Assembly (NCBI GenBank): GCA_963772375.1
Contig: CAVYXG010000005.1
Coordinates: 1,302,001-1,366,000, forward strand
DNA: 64,000 nucleotides
Direction: 5' to 3'
Origin: DATBHM01 sp963772375
Lineage (GTDB): Bacteria; Actinomycetota; UBA4738; JACQTL01
Shown here: positions 16,657-25,384 of the stretch, one piece after another
Numbering within the stretch: the stretch's first letter is position 1
Layout: each line of letters opens with the position of its first letter
Translations under genes and position numbers: made by a program
Notes under the pieces: model-generated
What the model was told of the DNA's origin: nothing
The model's input: the letters and a program-made list of their open reading frames with translations, nothing else
Database searches by the model: none

Positions 16657-18168
16657 ATGTCACAGCGTGGGGTGGTGCAACGGGGGCGTCGGGGGGCGCG
16701 CGGGCCGGCCGGACTGGTCGGCGGCCGCTACGTGTTCCGGTCGCTCGTCGGCGAGGGCGGCATGGCCGAGGTGTTCTCGGCGCTCGACACCGTGCTCGAC
16801 CGGCCGGTGGCGGTGAAGGTGCTCCGCGAGCACCTGGCCCACGACCCCGCGGCGGTGGCGCGATTCCGTCGTGAGGCCAGGGCGGTGGCCGCCGTCTCCC
16901 ATCCGAACATCGTCGCGATCCACGACGTCGGCACCGTCGAGCACGACGAGGTGGTCGACGGCCGCACGGTGTCGAAGGGGCGGCCGTTCCTCATCACCGA
17001 GCTCATCGTGGGGCAGCCCCTCGACGGGCTGCTCCGCCGGGACGGGCCGATGCCGCCGCAGCGCGTCGCCGAGGTGGGCGAGGCGGTCGCGGCGGCGCTC
17101 GCGTTCGCCCATGGTTCGGGCATCGTCCACCGCGACCTCAAGCCGGCCAACGTGATGCTCACGCCGTGGGGGCACGTGAAGGTGCTCGACTTCGGGATCG
17201 CGCTCGCGGCCGCCTGGACGCCGACGACCGAGGGCGGGCGCGTCCACGGCACGGCCGAATACCTCTCGCCGGAGCAGGCCCGGGGGTGGCCGGTGGACGG
17301 CCGTTCGGACATCTACTCCCTCGGCGTGGTGCTGTACGAGCTGCTCACCGGACGGGTGCCGTTCGCCGCGGATACCGCGGTCGCGGTGGCGTACCAGCAT
17401 CTGGAACGCCTCCCGGAACGCCCGTCCCGGCTCCGCCCGGACACGCCGCTCGAGCTCGAGCTGGTGATCATGCGGTGCCTGGCCAAGGACCCCCGCGAGC
17501 GGTACGACAGCGCCGGCGCGGCCCGAGGGGCGCTGCGGTTCGCGCGCACCGGCCCCGGCCCCGGGGCCCGGTCGCCCTCCACGGCGCCGGTGGGGACCGT
17601 CCCCCTCCCGCCTCCGCCGCCGGTGGACGTCACGCCGGCAGCGTGGCCCACGGTGCCGCACACGGCGGCCGCGGGGTCGCCGACCGCGGTGGACCCGATG
17701 GCCGACCGCCCGCAGCCCGCCCGTCGAGTGCGCCGGCGCCGGTGGGCCCGAGGCGCCGGCCTCGGCGCGATCGCCCTCCTGGCCGTCGCGGCCGCGGTGG
17801 TGACGCCGTCGCTGCTCCGTTCGGGCCCCGCCGCCAACGGCGCCCAGCCTCCCCACGCGCCCGCGGCGCCGGCGGTCCTCACCGCGGAGGCGTCCTGTAC
17901 CGGCTACCTCCAGATGGAGGTGAGCGTCCGGTGGACCCAGGTGGCCACCGGCGACGTCGCCGGCTACAAGGTGTACCGGATCGACGTCCCGGACTCCTGG
18001 CCGATCCAGGTGGCCCACCTCACCCGGCGGGGCGACACGCAGTTCGTCGACCGCACGCTCTGGCCGGGGGACCGGCCGACGTACTACGTGCGCGCACTCG
18101 GCGACGGGCTGGCGAGCGCCCCGACGTACTCGGTCCGGCCCCGGGTTCCCTCGTTCTGCCTGGGCTGA
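16657..18168 (+). CDS. Transmembrane Ser/Thr protein kinase (PknB-like) with FN3-like sensor domain
   Basis: Phosphorylates Ser/Thr on cytosolic targets in answer to an outside signal. The 503-residue protein has a Hanks-type kinase domain (about 24-300): glycine loop GEGGMAEVF (32-40), Lys54 in VAVKVL, HRDLKPANV with catalytic Asp160, DFG with Asp178, and GTAEYLSPEQARG. A Pro-rich juxtamembrane region and an Arg cluster lead to one membrane helix (about 367-387). The outer 100 residues have MEVSVRWTQVATGDVAGYKVYRID and PTYYVRALGDGLAS, a fibronectin-III-like fold instead of the usual PASTA repeats. Start is the ATG at 16657. Confidence 0.9.
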   Translation: MSQRGVVQRGRRGARGPAGLVGGRYVFRSLVGEGGMAEVFSALDTVLDRPVAVKVLREHLAHDPAAVARFRREARAVAAVSHPNIVAIHDVGTVEHDEVVDGRTVSKGRPFLITELIVGQPLDGLLRRDGPMPPQRVAEVGEAVAAALAFAHGSGIVHRDLKPANVMLTPWGHVKVLDFGIALAAAWTPTTEGGRVHGTAEYLSPEQARGWPVDGRSDIYSLGVVLYELLTGRVPFAADTAVAVAYQHLERLPERPSRLRPDTPLELELVIMRCLAKDPRERYDSAGAARGALRFARTGPGPGARSPSTAPVGTVPLPPPPPVDVTPAAWPTVPHTAAAGSPTAVDPMADRPQPARRVRRRRWARGAGLGAIALLAVAAAVVTPSLLRSGPAANGAQPPHAPAAPAVLTAEASCTGYLQMEVSVRWTQVATGDVAGYKVYRIDVPDSWPIQVAHLTRRGDTQFVDRTLWPGDRPTYYVRALGDGLASAPTYSVRPRVPSFCLG

Positions 18169-18234
18169 CCCACCCGGTCGCGTCGGGCCTCCGTACACTG
18201 GATGCACCCCGCGTCCCGACCCCAAGGACTCCGC

Positions 18235-20073
18235 GTGCCCATCCGAGAACGAGACGACCTGCGCAACGTGGCCATCGTGGCCCACGTCGACCACGGCAAG
18301 ACGACGCTCGTCGACGCCATGCTGTGGCAGACCGGCGCGTTCCGCGCGAACGAGAACGTCAACGAGCGGGTCATGGACTCCATGGACCTCGAGCGCGAGA
18401 AGGGCATCACGATCCTCGCCAAGAACACGGCGGTCCGCTACGGGGACGTGAAGATCAACATCGTCGACACGCCGGGCCACGCGGACTTCGGCGGCGAGGT
18501 CGAACGCGGCCTGACCATGGTGGACGGCGTCCTGCTGCTGGTGGACGCCTCCGAGGGGCCGCTGCCGCAGACGCGGTTCGTCCTGCGGAAGGCGCTCGAG
18601 GCACGGCTGCCGGTGATCCTCGTGGTCAACAAGGTCGACCGGCCGGACGCGCGCATCGAGGAGGTCGTGCGGGAGGTGGAGGACCTGTTCCTCGACCTCG
18701 ACGCCGACGAGCACCAGATCGCGTTCCCGATCCTCTACGCCAACGCCCGTGCCGGGTGGGCCTCCACGGACCCCGAGACGCACGGCGCCGACCTCAAGCC
18801 GCTGTTCGAGACGCTCCTCGAGCACATCCCGGCGCCGGCGTTCGACGCCGACCATCCGCTCCAGGCGCTGGTGACGAACCTCGACGCCTCGCTCTACGTC
18901 GGCCGCCTCGCGCTCTGCCGTGTGCTGCACGGCACGATCACGAAGGGGCAGCAGGTGGCGTGGTGCCGGCGGGACGGTTCGATCGAGCGCGTCAAGGTCA
19001 CCGAGCTGTACGTGACCGAGGCGCTGGACCGCGTGCCGGCCGACGAGGCCGGGCCGGGTGAGATCATCGCGATCGCCGGCATCCCCGAGGTCACGATCGG
19101 CGAGACCCTCGCCGACCCCGACGATCCGCGCGCGCTGCCCGTCATCAACGTCGACGAGCCGTCCCTTTCGATGACGATCGGCATCAACACCTCGCCGCTC
19201 TCCGGGCGCGACGGCGACAAGGTCACCGCCCGGCTGGTGAAGGGCCGGCTGGACCAGGAGGTCGTGGGCAACGTCTCGATCCGCGTGCTCGACGCCGGCC
19301 GCCCCGACGCCTGGGAGGTCCAGGGCCGCGGCGAGCTCCAGCTCGCCATCCTCGTCGAGCTGATGCGGCGGGAGGGGTTCGAGCTCACGGTCGGCAAGCC
19401 CCAGGTCGTCACGCGCACCGATCAGAACGGCAAGGTCCTCGAGCCGGTCGAGCGACTGTCGATCGACGTTCCCGAGGACTATCTCGGCGTGGTCACCCAG
19501 CTGCTCGCGCTGCGCAAGGGGCGCCTGGTTCAGATGGTGAACCACGGCACCGGCTGGGTCCGGATGGACTACGTGGCCCCCGCCCGCGGGCTGATCGGGT
19601 TCCGAACGGAGTTCCTCACCGAGACGCGGGGGACCGGCATCCTCCACCACGTGTTCGACGGGTACGAGCCGTGGCACGGCGACCTCCGGACTCGGCCGAC
19701 GGGCTCCCTCGTGGCCGACCGGCTGGGCATGACCACGTACCACGCGCTGCTCAACCTCCAGGAGCGTGGGCAGCTGTTCGTCGGCCCCGGCGTCGAGGTG
19801 TACGAGGGCATGATCGTCGGCGAGAACGCCCGCGCCGACGACATGGACGTCAACCCGACCCGGGAGAAGAAGCTCACCAACATCCGCCAGTCGACGGCGG
19901 AGGAGCTGGTCCGGCTGGTCCCACCCCGCGACCTGTCGCTGGAACAGGCGCTCGAGTTCATCCGCGAGGACGAGTGCGTCGAGGTAACGCCCGGGAGCGT
20001 CCGCCTGCGGAAGGCGATCCTCGACCAGCTCGAACGGACCCGAGCCGCTCGCCGAAGCCGCGCACAGGCCTGA
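18235..20073 (+). CDS. typA: Translational GTPase BipA/TypA
   Basis: Ribosome-associated GTPase that aids late 50S assembly and growth under stress. The 612-residue protein shows G1 AHVDHGKTT, switch II DTPGHADFGGEVERG, G4 NKVDRPDARI, G5-like YANARAGWAS, the EF-G-type domains II, III and V, and the BipA-specific C-terminal domain (GVEVYEGMIVGENAR, KKLTNIRQSTAEELVRLVPPR). Start GTG 18235 has an AAGGA site 6 nt upstream; ATG 18202 is in frame but would add 11 residues not usual in the family and sits directly after a TACACT box (18194-18199), the likely promoter. Confidence 0.95.
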   Translation: MPIRERDDLRNVAIVAHVDHGKTTLVDAMLWQTGAFRANENVNERVMDSMDLEREKGITILAKNTAVRYGDVKINIVDTPGHADFGGEVERGLTMVDGVLLLVDASEGPLPQTRFVLRKALEARLPVILVVNKVDRPDARIEEVVREVEDLFLDLDADEHQIAFPILYANARAGWASTDPETHGADLKPLFETLLEHIPAPAFDADHPLQALVTNLDASLYVGRLALCRVLHGTITKGQQVAWCRRDGSIERVKVTELYVTEALDRVPADEAGPGEIIAIAGIPEVTIGETLADPDDPRALPVINVDEPSLSMTIGINTSPLSGRDGDKVTARLVKGRLDQEVVGNVSIRVLDAGRPDAWEVQGRGELQLAILVELMRREGFELTVGKPQVVTRTDQNGKVLEPVERLSIDVPEDYLGVVTQLLALRKGRLVQMVNHGTGWVRMDYVAPARGLIGFRTEFLTETRGTGILHHVFDGYEPWHGDLRTRPTGSLVADRLGMTTYHALLNLQERGQLFVGPGVEVYEGMIVGENARADDMDVNPTREKKLTNIRQSTAEELVRLVPPRDLSLEQALEFIREDECVEVTPGSVRLRKAILDQLERTRAARRSRAQA

Positions 20074-20233
20074 GCGTGGACCGGACGAACGCCGCGCGGT
20101 CTGAGTTCTCGGCCCCGGTCACGTCGCCGCAGCCGGCCGGCGGGTGAGGTGGTCGCGCGGAGTGGGAAGATGTCCGCTTCGTCCGCGCTGCCGCTCGAAG
20201 CGTCGTTCGTCGTCGGGGTCGGGGAGGAACGTC

Positions 20234-22180
20234 ATGGCCGGAATGGAACCGGGGGACGTCGGTGAGCTGACCGGGGTGCAGGACCCCCGTGTGTCGCCCG
20301 ACGGGAAGCAGGTCGCGTACGTGGTCTGGCGCATCGACCGCGACGCCAACCAGTACCGCAGCGCCGTGTGGATCGCGCCGCTCGAGGGCGACGGCGAGCC
20401 CCGGCAGTTCACCTCCGGCACGAAGCGCGACGGCTCGCCCCGGTGGTCGCCCGACGGCTCGCGCATCGCGTTCACCTCGAATCGCGAGAGCGACGCCGCG
20501 CAGGTGTTCGTGATGCCGGTCGCCGGCGGCGAGCCCCGGAAGCTCACCGATCTCAAGGAGGACGCGGCGCAGCTGGCGTGGTCGCCCGACGGCTCGCGGA
20601 TCGCGTTCGCCTCGCGGGTGCCCGACGCCGCGTACGAGGAGCAGGACCCCCACAAGCGGACGCCGCGGCGGTTCACCCGGCTGCAGTTCAAGCTCGACAA
20701 CGAAGGGTGGACGGGCGACCGCAGGACGCACCTGTTCGTGGTGGCGGCCGACGGGAGCGGCGAGGCTCGCCAGCTCACCGACGGCGACTTCGAGGACGAC
20801 GGGCCGGCCTGGTCGCCGGACGGCTCGAAGATCGCGTTCGCATCGGCGCGGGACGAGGATTGGGACACCACTACGATCCGCGACCTCTACGTCATGGACA
20901 CCGACGGCGGCGAGCCCGAGCTGCTCACGCACCAGGACGGGTACGCCTCGTTCCCGTCGTGGTCCCCAGACGGCGCCACGATCGCCTATCTCTACCGGCC
21001 GGGCATCTTCGACGAACCGCGCCACAGCCAGGTCGCGACGATCGCGGCCGGCGGCGGCGGCGAACGGCGCGTGCTCACCGCCTCGCTCGACCGCAACTGC
21101 GAGACCTACCCGACGCTCCGCGAACCCATCTGGGACGACGACGCGCTGCTGTTCACTGCCGAGGACGCCGGGAACACCCCGCTCTACCGGGTGCCGGCCG
21201 ACGGCTCCGCCCAGCCGGAGTTGGTCATGGGCGGCGACCACATGCTCACCGGCTACGATTTCGCGGCCGGCCGTCTCGCCCACTCGGCCACCACGCCGAC
21301 GAGCCTGTCCGAGCTGTTCGCGGGAGGGCGCCGGCTGACCGGGGTCGGCGACGCGTTCGCCGCGGCCCGTGAGCTGTCCGAGCCCGAGCGGTTCGTCGCG
21401 ACCTCGGACGACGGCACCGAGATCGAGGCCTGGATCATGCGCCCGGTCGGGTTCGAGCCGGGCCGGAGATATCCGACCCTGCTCAGCATCCACGGCGGGC
21501 CGTTCACGCAGTACGGGAACAGGTTCTTCGACGAGTTCCACGTGGAGACCGGCGCCGGGTACGCGGTCGTGTACTCGAACCCGCGCGGGTCGTCGGGCTA
21601 CAGCGAGGCGCACGGGCGCGCCATCCGCGGCCCGGTCGAGGGCGGCCCCGGCTGGGGGACCCGCGACTACGAGGACTGCATGGCCGTCGTGGACGAGGCG
21701 GTGCGGCGGTTCGACTTCGTGGACTCGGAGCGGCTCGGCGTGCTGGGCGGCTCGTACGGCGGCTACATGACGACGTGGATCCTCGCCCACACCGACCGGT
21801 TCCGCGCGGGCTGCAGCGAGCGCTCGTGCAACAACTTCCTGCTGGAGGGCGGCTCGGGGGACATCGGCTGGATGTTCAAGGGCGAGCTGGGGGCGTTCTG
21901 GTTCGAACGGCCGGACGCGTACCTGCAGGTCTCGCCCTCCACGTACGCGACGAACATCGCCACCCCCGTGCTGATCATGCACAGCGAGAACGACCTCCGG
22001 TGCCCGGTCGGCCACGCCGAGGACCTGTTCACGATCCTGCGCCTTCGCAAGCAGGAGGTCGAGCTGGTGCGGTTCCCCGAGGAGAGCCACGAGCTCTCGC
22101 GGAGTGGCTCGCCGGCGCACCGCATCCAGCGGTTCGAGATCCTGCTCGACTGGTTCGACCGGCACCTGAAGAAGGACTGA
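20234..22180 (+). CDS. S9 family prolyl oligopeptidase (acylaminoacyl-peptidase-like)
   Basis: Serine peptidase acting on short peptides in the cytosol. The 648-residue protein has an N-terminal beta-propeller of WD40-like PD40 repeats, each with a variant of WSPDGSRIAF (at least five), and a C-terminal alpha/beta hydrolase domain. The catalytic triad is visible: Ser507 in GGSYGG, Asp587 in SENDLRCP and His619 in EESHEL. TLLSIHGGP marks the start of the hydrolase domain. A GGAGGAAC ribosome site lies just before ATG 20234. Closest known types are acylaminoacyl peptidases and DPP-like S9C enzymes. Confidence 0.92.
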   Translation: MAGMEPGDVGELTGVQDPRVSPDGKQVAYVVWRIDRDANQYRSAVWIAPLEGDGEPRQFTSGTKRDGSPRWSPDGSRIAFTSNRESDAAQVFVMPVAGGEPRKLTDLKEDAAQLAWSPDGSRIAFASRVPDAAYEEQDPHKRTPRRFTRLQFKLDNEGWTGDRRTHLFVVAADGSGEARQLTDGDFEDDGPAWSPDGSKIAFASARDEDWDTTTIRDLYVMDTDGGEPELLTHQDGYASFPSWSPDGATIAYLYRPGIFDEPRHSQVATIAAGGGGERRVLTASLDRNCETYPTLREPIWDDDALLFTAEDAGNTPLYRVPADGSAQPELVMGGDHMLTGYDFAAGRLAHSATTPTSLSELFAGGRRLTGVGDAFAAARELSEPERFVATSDDGTEIEAWIMRPVGFEPGRRYPTLLSIHGGPFTQYGNRFFDEFHVETGAGYAVVYSNPRGSSGYSEAHGRAIRGPVEGGPGWGTRDYEDCMAVVDEAVRRFDFVDSERLGVLGGSYGGYMTTWILAHTDRFRAGCSERSCNNFLLEGGSGDIGWMFKGELGAFWFERPDAYLQVSPSTYATNIATPVLIMHSENDLRCPVGHAEDLFTILRLRKQEVELVRFPEESHELSRSGSPAHRIQRFEILLDWFDRHLKKD

Positions 22181-22332
22181 CCGGGGTCCCGTCCCGGCGG
22201 CGCCCCTCCTCGGCCGCTGGGCCAGGGTCTGGATCACGGGTCTCCACGTTTCCTGGACGGCTACTCCCGGGGGTGGACCCGGGGCGTCCGGGGTACATCC
22301 CCGGGAGCAACCGGGCACGCCGACGTGCGCCG

Positions 22333-22752
22333 ATGACGCGTCCGGTGCCCCGGCCTACGCTCGAGACATGCGCCCGCCTCGACGACCTCGTCTCCCAGGC
22401 CCAGGCCGCCCGCCTGGAGGTCCGGACCGAAACGGACGGCGAGGTCCGGCGGGTGCCGTTCGGCGTGGACGTGGCAGCGTTCCGGATCGTGCAGGAGGCG
22501 CTGACGAACGTGGCCCGCCACGCCGCCCCGGCCACGGCGGTCGTCCGCCTGTCCTACGGCGATCGCGACCTCACGGTCCAGGTCGACGACGACGGCCGGG
22601 GGAACGGCGTCCCGGCCCCCGCCGGCGGCGGCCGGGGGATCGTGGGGATGCGCGAGCGGGTGGCCGCCTTCGGCGGCGAGCTGGAGGCCGGACGGCGGCC
22701 GGACGGCGGGTTCCGTGTGCGGGCGCGGCTGCCGCTCGGGGAGGCCTCGTGA
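22333..22752 (+). CDS. Truncated NarL-type histidine kinase: HATPase_c domain only
   Basis: Encodes only the last 120 residues or so of a NarX/DesK-type sensor kinase. The N box FRIVQEALTNVARHA, D box VDDDGRGN and G box GGGRGIVGMRERVAAFGGELEAG are intact. The dimerisation and phospho-acceptor domain (HisKA_3, with its His) and any sensor are missing; the protein begins exactly where the linker from that domain would end. With just 152 nt to the preceding gene there is no space for them. The gene runs into a response regulator by GTGA overlap, so it is the remnant of a kinase/regulator operon or a stand-alone ATPase. Start is uncertain: ATG 22333 in frame, while ATG 22368 with a TACGCT box is one frame off. 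Confidence 0.6.
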   Translation: MTRPVPRPTLETCARLDDLVSQAQAARLEVRTETDGEVRRVPFGVDVAAFRIVQEALTNVARHAAPATAVVRLSYGDRDLTVQVDDDGRGNGVPAPAGGGRGIVGMRERVAAFGGELEAGRRPDGGFRVRARLPLGEAS

Positions 22753-23703
22753 TCCGCGTGCTGCTCGCGGACGACCAGGTCCTGGTGCGCGCCGGGTTCC
22801 GGGCGCTGCTCGACGCGCAGGACGACATCGAGGTGGTGGGGGAGGCTGCCGACGGCGACGAGGCGGTGAGGATGGCCGCCGAGCTCCGGCCGGACGTCGT
22901 CCTCATGGACATCCGCATGCCCGGGGTGGACGGCCTCGAGGCCACGCGCCGGCTGACCGGCGACGGACGCCTCGACCGGACGAGGATCGTCATCCTCACC
23001 ACGTTCGACGTCGACGAGTACGTCTTCGAGGCGCTCCGGGTGGGGGCGGCCGGGTTCCTCGTCAAGGACACCGAGCCGGATCTCCTCCTGCAGGGCGCGC
23101 GAGCCGTCGCCCGGGGTGAGGCGCTGCTCTCGCCGCGCGTCGCCCGGTTGGTGATCGGAGCGTTCGCCCGCGGAAACGGCCCGGCGCTCCCGGCCGGGTC
23201 GGACGAGGGGCGGGTCCTCGCCACGGTGATGTTCAGCGACATCGTGTCGTCCACCGAGCGCGCGGCCCGCGTCGGGGACCGGCGGTGGCGCGAGGAGCTC
23301 GACCGTCACGACGAGGTCGTCCGCCGCGACATCGCTCGGCACGGCGGGGCGGGTGGTGAAGGCGACCGGCGACGGTTTCCTGGCGCTGTTCGACGCCCCG
23401 GCCAGGGCGATCCGGTGTGCCGTGGCGGTGAGGGCCGACCTTCTGCGTCTCGGGATCGAGGTCCGCGTCGGACTGCACGCGGGCGAGGTCGAGCTCCGCG
23501 GCGACGACGTGGGCGGGATCGCGGTGAACATCGGCGCCCGCGTGGTCGACGTGGGGTCGTCGGGCGACGTCGTGGTGTCGAGCACGGTGCGGGACCTCGT
23601 GGCCGGATCGGGGATCGGGTTCGACGACCGGGGCGAACACGAGCTCAAGGGCGTGCCGGAGCCCTGGCGGCTGTTCGCCGTGGCGGATCCGGTGCCCGAA
23701 TGA
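22749..23703 (+). pseudogene. Response-regulator receiver fused to class III nucleotide cyclase domain, with one frameshift
   Basis: The N-terminal 120 residues are a NarL-type receiver: ADDQ acid pair, phospho-acceptor Asp in VVLMDIRMPG, LTTF, and the switch Lys in FLVKDTEPD. The usual HTH is absent. After LSPRVARLVIGAFARG comes a class III adenylate/guanylate cyclase domain: TVMFSDIVSSTERAARVGDRRW, then VVKATGDGFLALFDAPARAI, VRVGLHAGEVEL and NIGARVVDVGSSGDVVVSSTVRDL. The two halves of the cyclase lie in different frames; one extra G in the run near 23343-23349 (GGGG where GGG would restore HGGRVVKATGDG) accounts for it. Metal-binding Asp (FSDIV) and the TGDG loop are present. It overlaps the next regulator gene by ATGA. 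Confidence 0.72.
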
Positions 23704-24383
23704 CGAACGCCGGTTCCGTGATCCGGGTGGCGCTCGCCGACGACCAGTCGCTCGTCCGGGCCGGGTTCCGGTCGCTCCTCGAGGGCGAGGACGACATCGA
23801 GGTGGTCGGGGAGGCTGCCGACGGCGAATCGGCCGTGCGCCTGGCGACCGAACTCGCGCCGGACGTGATGCTGATGGACATCCGCATGCCGGGCGTCGAC
23901 GGGCTCGAGGCGACCCGCCGGATCGCCCACGACGAACGGCTCGGTGCCGTCCGTGTGGTGATCCTCACGACGTTCGGCCTCGACGAGTACGTGTTCGAGG
24001 CCATCCGGGCGGGGGCCAGCGGGTTCCTCGTGAAGGACACCGAGCCGGCGGAGCTGGTCCAGGCGGTCCGCGTGGTGGCGGGGGGGGACGCTCTGCTGTC
24101 TCCGAGCGTGACGCGCCGGCTGATCGGGGAGTTCGCCGCCCGGGCGAAGGAACCCGGCCCCGCCGACGGGCTCGACGAGCTGACCGAACGGGAGCGGGAG
24201 GTGGTCGCGCTCGTGGCCGAGGGGCTCTCCAACGACGAGATCGCCGCCCGGCTGTTCGTCAGCCCGGCGACCGCGAAGACCCACGTCAGCCGGGCCATGG
24301 GGAAGCTCAGAGCCCGGGACCGCGCGCAGCTCGTCGTGATGGCCTACGAGTCGGGCCTGGTCCGGCCGGGCTGGCTGGGCTGA
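23700..24383 (+). CDS. NarL/LuxR family response regulator
   Basis: A 227-residue two-component transcription regulator. Receiver: ADDQSLVRAGF acid pocket, MLMDIRMPG with the phospho-Asp, LTTFG, and FLVKDTEPAEL with the switch Lys. HTH: LTEREREVVALVAEGLSNDEIAARLFVSPATAKTHVS..., a full LuxR-type domain. It overlaps the preceding receiver-cyclase gene by ATGA. The two receivers are close paralogs (long shared tracts such as the DGLEATRR and DEYVFEA segments), so the cassette arose by tandem duplication. Its partner kinase would be the truncated kinase gene upstream. Confidence 0.9.
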   Translation: MTNAGSVIRVALADDQSLVRAGFRSLLEGEDDIEVVGEAADGESAVRLATELAPDVMLMDIRMPGVDGLEATRRIAHDERLGAVRVVILTTFGLDEYVFEAIRAGASGFLVKDTEPAELVQAVRVVAGGDALLSPSVTRRLIGEFAARAKEPGPADGLDELTEREREVVALVAEGLSNDEIAARLFVSPATAKTHVSRAMGKLRARDRAQLVVMAYESGLVRPGWLG

Positions 24384-24532
24384 TCGACCCGCCCTGCTCC
24401 ACCCGGCGCAGCCCGCCACCGGGGGGTACGACGCCGGGAGTACACGGGGTCGGGACCCCGCGCCGATGCCTCCGAGGGTCGACACCGCGACCATCGAGAT
24501 GGGCATTCCAACGGCCCGCGGAGGTGGTCGAG

Positions 24533-24760
24533 ATGATGGTGTGGTGGCACGCGGGGTGGCACGGGGCCTGGTTCCTCGTGTTCCCGCTCTTCTGGCTCGC
24601 CGTGGTGCTCACGCTGGCGATCGTGTTCCGGCGCCGGTGGTCGGGCCGTGGACCCAGCCGGGTCGCGGAGGACGCCCTCGGTGAGCGGTACGCCCGTGGC
24701 GAGATCACCGAACAGGAGTACCGCGAGCGCATGGCCGTGCTCCGGGTCGCGTCCCGGTGA
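24533..24760 (+). CDS. SHOCT-domain small membrane protein
   Basis: A 75-residue protein with one membrane helix (WFLVFPLFWLAVVLTLAIVF) flanked by an aromatic/His-rich N-terminus and an Arg cluster, followed by the SHOCT motif ALGERYARGEITEQEYRERMAVL. SHOCT segments are short helical oligomerisation motifs. GGAGG 8 nt before ATG 24533 decides the start. The stop overlaps the GTG of the next gene. Confidence 0.8.
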   Translation: MMVWWHAGWHGAWFLVFPLFWLAVVLTLAIVFRRRWSGRGPSRVAEDALGERYARGEITEQEYRERMAVLRVASR

Positions 24761-25350
24761 GCGGCTACGACGTCGCCCTGTTCCTGCACCTGCTGGGGGT
24801 GACGATGCTGTTCGGCAGCATCGCCCTCCAGCAGGCGGCGGGGTCCCGGCTGCGTCGCGCAGGGACGTTCGGCGAGGTCCGGCAGTGGCTCGGGTTCGTC
24901 CGTCCGGCGGGAAGGGTGCTCCCGATCGCGGGCGTGCTGATCCTGGCGACCGGGCTGTACATGACCGCTCAGGAGTGGACCATCCGAACGCCGTGGATCG
25001 CGGTGGGATTCCTGACGCTGGCCGGGATGGTCGCGACCAGGGCCACGATCCTCCGCGGCGGCTACGCTCGGCTCGGCCGGGCGGCCGCCGGAGCGGACGG
25101 CGACCTCACGACGCCGGTGGTGCGGCTGGCTCGGTCTCCGCGCATTTGGGCCCCGCTCACCTCGGTCAACGCAGCGGCGATCGGCGTGCTGTGGCTCATG
25201 ACCAACAAGCCGCGCTGGCCGGCCTCGCTCGGCGTGGCCGCAGGTTCGGCCGTCCTCGGCGCCGCGATCGGCGCCGCAATGGCGAGGCGGGCACGGAGCT
25301 TTCCGGGGGCCGAGCGCGGAGAGACCATTCCGGCCACGGCTCGTCGCTGA
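24757..25350 (+). CDS. DUF2269-like integral membrane protein
   Basis: A 197-residue protein with about four to five membrane helices (about 6-25, 51-70, 78-95, 130-150, 155-178). The N-terminus DVALFLHLLGVTMLFGSIALQQAA has the H-x-x-G pattern of DUF2269 and copper-resistance-D-like membrane proteins, where the His may bind heme or metal. Function unknown. GTG 24757 overlaps the SHOCT gene stop, so the two are co-translated. Confidence 0.65.
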   Translation: MSGYDVALFLHLLGVTMLFGSIALQQAAGSRLRRAGTFGEVRQWLGFVRPAGRVLPIAGVLILATGLYMTAQEWTIRTPWIAVGFLTLAGMVATRATILRGGYARLGRAAAGADGDLTTPVVRLARSPRIWAPLTSVNAAAIGVLWLMTNKPRWPASLGVAAGSAVLGAAIGAAMARRARSFPGAERGETIPATARR

Positions 25351-25384
25351 CGTTCTGGCACGGAGCCGGATCCCGGGATCCTTC

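Noticed and set aside
23330..23360. Programmed +1 frameshift in the receiver-cyclase gene
   Set aside because: No slippery codon pair, internal ribosome site or stimulating stem is apparent, and similar one-base surpluses occur in three other genes, which favours sequence error.
25368..25381. GGATCCCGGGATCC as a bidirectional terminator between convergent genes
   Set aside because: A 14-bp palindrome without loop cannot form a stable RNA hairpin over its full length; evidence is insufficient.
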